From assembly GCA_049841275.1 (NCBI GenBank), contig JASGDN010000025.1, positions 22,636 to 86,635 on the forward strand: a stretch of 64,000 nucleotides of DNA, given 5' to 3'. The position numbers and the translations under genes are program-made. Positions 58,987-64,000 of the stretch are shown here, in pieces; position 1 is the stretch's first letter; each line of letters opens with the position of its first letter. Source of the DNA: JASGDN01 sp049841275. Its GTDB lineage: Bacteria > Chloroflexota > Chloroflexia > Thermomicrobiales > UBA6265. The notes under the pieces are model-generated. The model saw only the letters and a list, made by a program, of their open reading frames with translations, did no database searches and was not told the origin of the DNA.

Positions 58987-61434
58987 ATGTACGCTCGTAT
59001 TTCCGAACATGACACCAGCCCGACCCTCACCGTCCTGCGCGAGCAGGTTCCCGGCGAGGCGTTCGGATCGGTGCTGGCCGCGGCGCGCCCGCTCGATGAG
59101 GGCATGGGCCTGGCGGTCGGGCGGCGCACGGTCTTCCGGCCGGAGGACGACGAGGACTTCGGCAAGGTTGCGGATCGTGTGGCGGCGGGCAACATGTCGC
59201 TCATCCCGAACGCTGCCTGGCACCGTACCGAGCACATCGGCCTGCGCAACGCGATCGCGAGTGGCGCCCTGCTCACCTCCGGGCGCCACCTCCAGCATGG
59301 TGACATGTTTCAGGCCGGCCGCAACATGGAGGTCTTCACGAACTGCGCGACGGCTATTGCCTCCTTTGCGAAGTTCTACCTGTTGCTGAATGGTTCCGGC
59401 GTCGGGCGGTCCTACGACGATGCCCTGGTTGCAGTCGACTGGGGACAGGCGCCGCACCTGCACCTCCACCTCTCGCCGGAGCATCCCGACTACCCGCATT
59501 CCCGCGCCGACCTTGTCCGTTTCGGCACCGACCTTTCCCTGCTGCCGTGGGGCACAACGCCGGAGACGCTCTCCGCCGAGGATGAGGCGCGCGTGCGTGA
59601 CTTCCTTGCAACCGAACTCCTCGCCTCTCTGGACGATGCCCCAGCGGATGCCGAGATCGTGACGATCGCGGACAGCCGGGAGGGCTGGGCGAAGGCGTTG
59701 GAGCAGTTGGAGGCGATGGCCTTCGCCGGACAATCCGATGCCCATCTCGTCTTCGACCTCTCGGAGATCCGTCGCGCCGGCAGCCCGATCATGGGCATGC
59801 AGGGACGCCCGGCCTCCGGGCCGGTCTCGCTGCTGCGCGGCCTGCTGAATATCCGCCGGCACGTCATCGAGCCGGCCCGGACGCGCGATCCGCGCGGCGA
59901 TGAGTTCCAGCCGTGGGAACAGGCGCTGTTGGTCGATCACTACCTCTCCGTGGAAGTCCAGGTTGGCGGTGCGCGCCGGGCCGCGCGAATGGCGACCAAG
60001 AACTGGCGCGATTCCGGCATCCTGCGTTTCATCCGCGCGAAGTCGGAAGGCGGCCTGTGGACGGCCAACCATTCCGTGATGGTCGATGCCGATTTCTGGC
60101 GTCGCGTGAATGGCGATGCCGACGAGCGCAATGTCTGGACGCAGCACGCGCGGCAGGTCTTTGCCGAGGTCACTCGCTGTGCCTACATCAATGGTGAGCC
60201 CGGCTTCATCAACGGCGACTTGCTCAACGATCAGCGCGATGGCTCTGCCCGCCAGAAGCCGGTTCATGAGGACGGCCGCGACTTCCGCAGCGATCGCTAC
60301 CAGGTCGATCGCGCGGCGGCGTTGCTGGCCGAGATCTCCCGGCGTGCCCGCACGGCGGAGTTCCCGGTCACGACCAATCCCTGCGGCGAGATCGTGCTCC
60401 ACGTCACCGGCGGCTACTGCGTGATTGCCGATTTCGCGCCGCTGCTGGCATGCCCGGCTCCGTTTGACTCCTTTGTGCCCGGCCACGCGCCGGAGGAGGT
60501 TGCGCGGGAGTGGGATCGCCACGTGATCGAGAGCGTCCGTCTCGGTGTGCGCTTCCTGATTCGCGCGAATCGGATGAATGCCCTCTACGGTGAGGAGGTT
60601 GCCCGCACGAACCGGATCGGGATCGGCCCGACCGGGTTGCACGAGTGGGCGTGGCAGCGCTTCGGGTTCGGGTTCGAGGATCTACTGGACGAGGAGAAGT
60701 CGGCTCCGTTCTGGAACATGCTCTCCCGGCTCTCCGATCGCGCGAAACGGGAGGCAAATCGCTACGCCGACGAGCTCGGCATGGCGCGCCCGAAGACCGT
60801 GACGACGGTGAAGCCCGCTGGCACCACGAGCAAGCTCTTCGGGGTGACGGAGGGCGCGCATCTGCCGGCCCGTCGCCAGTACCTGCGCTGGGTGCAGTTC
60901 AAGGGCACGCGCGATCCGGAGACTGGTGCCTGGGCGCCGGGCAGCGACCCGTTGCTGGCCGAGTACGAGGAGCGCGGCTATCCGTTGAAGGAGCTGCGTA
61001 CCTTCCCCGGCATGACCGTGGTCGGCTTCCCGACGGTGCCGCTGGTGCAGCGGCTTGGCATCGGCGATGCCCTGGTGACTGCCCCGGAAGCGACGCCGGA
61101 GCAGCAATACCAGTGGCTGCGTTTGCTGGAACAGCACTGGATCGGTGCCGAGCAGGGGAACCAGGTCAGCTACACGCTGAAGGTCTACACCGACCAGGTC
61201 GATCTGGAACAGTTCCGGACGATCGTGCGGACCGAACAACCGCAGGTGCGCTGCTGCTCGGTATTGCCGAGCAGGCCGGAGGCCGAACTTGGCTACGAGT
61301 ACCTGCCGGAGGAGGAAGTCTCCGCCGATGCGTTCGCGGCGATCCTCGCCGGCATCCGGGCCGACAATGCGGACCTCGCCGAGGACATCGACCTCGCCAC
61401 GCTCCAGTGCGCGACCGGCGCCTGCCCGATCTAG
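58987..61434 (+). CDS. nrdJ: Class II (B12-dependent) ribonucleotide reductase
   Basis: An 815-residue adenosylcobalamin-dependent reductase. The thiyl-radical loop TTNPCGEIVLH places Cys466 and Glu468. MEVFTNCATA puts the first redox Cys at 120. The chain ends with CATGACPI, so Cys808 and Cys813 form the swinging C-terminal thiol pair. It converts ribonucleotides to deoxyribonucleotides using AdoCbl with no separate radical subunit. An NrdR box upstream indicates control by the nucleotide-sensing repressor. The monomeric class II form is usual in bacteria that live with and without oxygen. Confidence 0.93.
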   Translation: MYARISEHDTSPTLTVLREQVPGEAFGSVLAAARPLDEGMGLAVGRRTVFRPEDDEDFGKVADRVAAGNMSLIPNAAWHRTEHIGLRNAIASGALLTSGRHLQHGDMFQAGRNMEVFTNCATAIASFAKFYLLLNGSGVGRSYDDALVAVDWGQAPHLHLHLSPEHPDYPHSRADLVRFGTDLSLLPWGTTPETLSAEDEARVRDFLATELLASLDDAPADAEIVTIADSREGWAKALEQLEAMAFAGQSDAHLVFDLSEIRRAGSPIMGMQGRPASGPVSLLRGLLNIRRHVIEPARTRDPRGDEFQPWEQALLVDHYLSVEVQVGGARRAARMATKNWRDSGILRFIRAKSEGGLWTANHSVMVDADFWRRVNGDADERNVWTQHARQVFAEVTRCAYINGEPGFINGDLLNDQRDGSARQKPVHEDGRDFRSDRYQVDRAAALLAEISRRARTAEFPVTTNPCGEIVLHVTGGYCVIADFAPLLACPAPFDSFVPGHAPEEVAREWDRHVIESVRLGVRFLIRANRMNALYGEEVARTNRIGIGPTGLHEWAWQRFGFGFEDLLDEEKSAPFWNMLSRLSDRAKREANRYADELGMARPKTVTTVKPAGTTSKLFGVTEGAHLPARRQYLRWVQFKGTRDPETGAWAPGSDPLLAEYEERGYPLKELRTFPGMTVVGFPTVPLVQRLGIGDALVTAPEATPEQQYQWLRLLEQHWIGAEQGNQVSYTLKVYTDQVDLEQFRTIVRTEQPQVRCCSVLPSRPEAELGYEYLPEEEVSADAFAAILAGIRADNADLAEDIDLATLQCATGACPI

Positions 61435-61449
61435 CCTTCCCCATCAGCG

Positions 61450-61484
61450 AACAGCCCGGACAGCAGTGCGCCGTCCGGGCTGTT
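61450..61484. terminator. Bidirectional terminator after nrdJ
   Basis: A 12-bp perfect stem, AACAGCCCGGAC and complement, with an 11-base loop, between the convergent stops at 61434 and 61496. Confidence 0.8.
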
Positions 61485-61495
61485 GCCATGTCCGC

Positions 61496-62092
61496 TCAGG
61501 ACGATGACGCTGCCCCGGTCATCGCATCGGCAGCTAGCGCGTAGGTGATCGCTCCGGTCTCGGCATCGAAATATGCGCGCGGCTGGAGATTCGGATTGCG
61601 CCCGAAGAAGACGAACTCGTACGCATCGCCGTTCACGCCCTGCTGCGCGTGGAGGTCGTGCGGCGGGTCGCCCCAGAGCACGGTGTGCCCCGGCCCATGC
61701 TCGAAGACCTCGGCGAGGCGCAGTTCCGCCCGATCGGGATCGCTCAGGTCGTCCAGCCGTTCCCACCGCCAGTAGCGATTCACTCCGGCAATCACTGCGG
61801 CTGCACCCCAGGTGTTGTGATTGTGGATCGGCGTCGGCGCGGTGTCGGGCAGCCGGAGCAGCATGAGCGCTCCACGCCCGTCCTCGCCTTGATGCAGGAT
61901 CGTGGCGGTGGAGCCGGTATCGTGCAGGCGGTCGAGCGCGATATTGGGCAGGATATCCGGGGTCGCGGCCAATTCCTGGAGCAAATCGGCGATCTCCCGG
62001 CGCTGGGTTCCACTCCCGTCGTCGCTGTCCAGCAGCGCGAGCGCTTGCATGTGGAAGGCGCGGATACGTTCGTTGCGGGCATCGGTGTTCAT
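61496..62092 (-). CDS. Cysteine dioxygenase-like cupin protein
   Basis: A 198-residue cupin. The metal motif PIHNHNTWG lies near residue 90, with a second cupin strand HDLHAQQG later. These fit the cysteine dioxygenase/thiol dioxygenase type, in which non-heme iron is held by three His; the substrate could be cysteine or a related thiol. GAGGAGG precedes the ATG at 62092. It is followed convergently by nrdJ. Confidence 0.83.
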   Translation of the reverse strand: MNTDARNERIRAFHMQALALLDSDDGSGTQRREIADLLQELAATPDILPNIALDRLHDTGSTATILHQGEDGRGALMLLRLPDTAPTPIHNHNTWGAAAVIAGVNRYWRWERLDDLSDPDRAELRLAEVFEHGPGHTVLWGDPPHDLHAQQGVNGDAYEFVFFGRNPNLQPRAYFDAETGAITYALAADAMTGAASSS

Positions 62093-62191
62093 GGAACCTC
62101 CTCGATCCGGGTGGCTGCGTCGTGCTTCGAGCATACGCCCTTCCCTTTGGGAAGTCACTCACCCGGCCGCAACCGGATAGCGCGAAACGCC

Positions 62192-62231
62192 GCAGGAGGG
62201 CCACGGACAACGTCGTCCACGACCCTCCTGC
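62192..62231 (-). terminator. Terminator of solute-binding protein copy 6
   Basis: A 9-bp outer stem GCAGGAGGG/CCCTCCTGC with an inner GGAC/GTCC stem, 27 bases past the stop at 62258. Confidence 0.7.
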
Positions 62232-62257
62232 TAACCGGGAACCCGTGACGCCGGGGA

Positions 62258-64000
62258 TTACTGTCCCTCGGCCAGGTTCCAGTTCGCGATGTTCCAGTAT
62301 TGATAGGTGAAGGGGCCGAGTGCGAAGTTCGTCTGGTTCAGCCTCTTCGAGGCCCCGCACTTGATACCCGTCCGCACGATCGCGACCGTGGCGACATCCT
62401 CCACGATACGGTCGTTCATCTGGATGTAGAGATCGGCCAGCTTCTCCGGATCGGTCTCCTTCGTTGCGGTCTCGTACAGCGCGTCGAAGTCGGCGCTGCG
62501 GTAGCGGCCGGTGTTCGTCCCGCCCCACTCGTTGGATTTCTGGGCGATGTTCTTGCCGTCCGGGCCCGCATACCAGCAGGAGACGTAGGCCAGCGGCCTC
62601 GGCGAGAGCAGCTGGTTTGCGTGCATTTCCACATCCCAGTAGGAATGCGTGCGCGACTGGTCGTTACCGGCGGCGCTGTCGAAGAAGATGCCGGCATCGA
62701 CCTGCACCAGCTCGACCTTGAACCCGGCTTTCTCCAGGTTCTGCTTATTCACTGCCTGCGACTTCTGGCGCACCTGGTTGACCGTCGTCGCGTAGGTCAC
62801 CTTCAGTTCGACGCCGTCCTTCTTGCGGACATCGCCGTCCTTGGTCCAGCCGACGTCCTCCAGGAGCTGGGCTGCCTTGTCCGTGTCGAACTCGATGGTG
62901 GTGTTCGGCGACTCGATGGCGGGGATGCCGGAGAGGACGTTCGCTACCGCCGGTTCCTGGTCGCCGCCGAGGTAGAACTTGTCGGCGATGGTCTGGCGAT
63001 CGATCGAGAGTGCGAACGCCTGGCGCACCGCCGCGTCCGTGAAGAACGGATGCGGCGTGTTCATCTCGGACCGCTGGCCGTCGACCTCCTTGTTCGGGTC
63101 GGAGAAGTTGATCATGATCTGTTCGATGCTCGATCCCGGCGTCAGCAGCAGGACACCCTTGCTGTCGTCGCCGGTCATCTGGTCCAGCAGTTCCGGCTCG
63201 ATCGCGAGGTTCCAGGCGAAATCGAAGTCGCCTGTCTCGAAGACCGCCCGCGCTGCCGAGGCCGCATCGCCGCCGCCCTTCAGGACCACGCGGCTGAAGA
63301 ACGGCTTGGTCGGAAAGCGGAAGTGGTCGTTCACCGTGAAGGTTGCGGAGTCATTCGGCGAGAAGGAATCCACGATGTACGGCCCGGTGCCGATCGGCTT
63401 CAGGCGGAAGGCGTCGTTCGCCTCCTGGCCGCCGTTCTCCAGCACATGCTTCGGGTAGATGTAGCCACTGTCGGTGCCGGCGAAGCTCTCCGGCCAGTAG
63501 GGATTCGGCGCGGAGAAGGTCACTTTCGCGGTCAGCGGATCGACGACCTCGACGCTCGCGATCGGCTCGTAGACGCCGACGTGGATGGACCCGTTGTCCG
63601 GGTTCATCACCCATTCCCAGGTGAATTTCACGTCCTCGGCGGTGAATGGCTCGCCGTCGCTCCAGGTGACATCGGGCTGGAGCTTGTAGGTGACGCTGGT
63701 GAGGTCCTCGGCGAGCAGCCCGTTGTCGACGCTCGGCAGCTCGGTGATGAGGTTCGCGACCAGCGAGCCGTCCTCGAGATACTGCATCAACGGCTCCAGC
63801 ACGAGTGCGGAGGCCATGAAGTCCTTGGTGCCGGTGGCGACGTGCGGGCTGAGGTGGCTCGGCGCCTGCCACTGGAGGATGCGGAGGTCGCCGCCCGCGC
63901 CTCGCTCCTGGCTGTCGGTGCCGTTGGCGGGAATGGCGGCCGGGGTGGCGTCCTGCGCGAGGGCGACGAAGCCGTTGCGGAGCGGTGCCGGGTCGCCGGC
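62258..64000 (-). CDS. Family 5 ABC solute-binding protein, copy 6 (N-terminus outside the window)
   Basis: 580 residues are present; the signal and first few dozen residues are cut off by the window edge. It carries LRILQWQAPSHL, VTWSDGEPFTAEDVKFTW, LKPIGTGPYIVDSF, FFTDAAVRQAFALSIDRQ and the C-terminal YWNIANWN. It is clearly the same family as copies 1-5. The partial chain is open to the last base, in frame. Confidence 0.93.
   Translation of the reverse strand, partial: AGDPAPLRNGFVALAQDATPAAIPANGTDSQERGAGGDLRILQWQAPSHLSPHVATGTKDFMASALVLEPLMQYLEDGSLVANLITELPSVDNGLLAEDLTSVTYKLQPDVTWSDGEPFTAEDVKFTWEWVMNPDNGSIHVGVYEPIASVEVVDPLTAKVTFSAPNPYWPESFAGTDSGYIYPKHVLENGGQEANDAFRLKPIGTGPYIVDSFSPNDSATFTVNDHFRFPTKPFFSRVVLKGGGDAASAARAVFETGDFDFAWNLAIEPELLDQMTGDDSKGVLLLTPGSSIEQIMINFSDPNKEVDGQRSEMNTPHPFFTDAAVRQAFALSIDRQTIADKFYLGGDQEPAVANVLSGIPAIESPNTTIEFDTDKAAQLLEDVGWTKDGDVRKKDGVELKVTYATTVNQVRQKSQAVNKQNLEKAGFKVELVQVDAGIFFDSAAGNDQSRTHSYWDVEMHANQLLSPRPLAYVSCWYAGPDGKNIAQKSNEWGGTNTGRYRSADFDALYETATKETDPEKLADLYIQMNDRIVEDVATVAIVRTGIKCGASKRLNQTNFALGPFTYQYWNIANWNLAEGQ

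Noticed and set aside
1..64000. CRISPR arrays, rRNA operons, integrases and insertion sequences
   Set aside because: I looked for regular short repeats with spacers, rRNA-like conserved stretches and transposase motifs and found none.

Overview
The window is high-GC, densely coded bacterial chromosome. No ribosomal RNA, CRISPR array, prophage or transposase was recognised. The gene content suggests a Chloroflexota bacterium near Thermomicrobia. Supporting signs are several Tat-exported proteins with Thr/Ala/Ser/Pro-rich linkers, an expansion of family-5 solute-binding proteins, a B12-type (class II) ribonucleotide reductase, F420/PPOX-type flavin proteins and DUF899/LtrA/HipA_2 genes. The placement is inference from gene repertoire and style; no marker gene is present to prove it.

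Layout, 1-15 kb: a partial gene; a small broken gene coupled to a hypothetical protein (729-166); a HipA_2 kinase-like/DUF3037 pair; a tRNA-Gly; then single enzymes and short operons (HAD phosphatase, NAD-epimerase, RibD-like reductase, AtzG-like/amidase pair, nitroreductase, LtrA membrane protein, two tandem GNATs, an NhaA-DsbA fusion coupled to a tyrosine phosphatase, a nucleoside hydrolase).

15-31 kb: exported low-complexity and cupredoxin-like proteins; an alpha/beta hydrolase cut by one in-frame TAG; a TetR-MMPL efflux unit with a near-consensus promoter flanked by dyads; a DUF899-DoxX-DUF899 operon; a BNR-repeat/MoaD-like/PPOX operon; a beta-lactamase-fold hydrolase; and a MarR regulator with a long Gly/Arg/His tail.

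31-64 kb: six paralogous peptide/nickel-type (family 5) solute-binding proteins (31505, 42006, 45189, 48241, 52663, and 62258 running off the end), none with permease or ATPase genes in the window. Between them lie a complete manganese-type ABC transporter with a DtxR/MntR-like dyad, a PHP phosphoesterase, SDRs, an F420/PPOX protein, a methyltransferase, a sugar-phosphate-isomerase-fold protein, a WxL-like surface protein lacking most of its signal peptide, a Cys-rich Tat protein, a YdcZ-type transporter, a 2-hydroxyacid dehydrogenase, a VOC protein, NrdJ with an NrdR box, and a cysteine-dioxygenase-like cupin.

Most genes are monocistronic or in 2-4 gene units, often with ATGA/GTGA overlaps. 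Many units end in strong GC-rich hairpins, and two copies of an intergenic palindromic repeat are present. The best leads are the orphan binding-protein array, the nonsense and frameshift lesions that break otherwise intact genes, and the readable operator sites for NrdR, TetR, MarR and Mn-type regulators.
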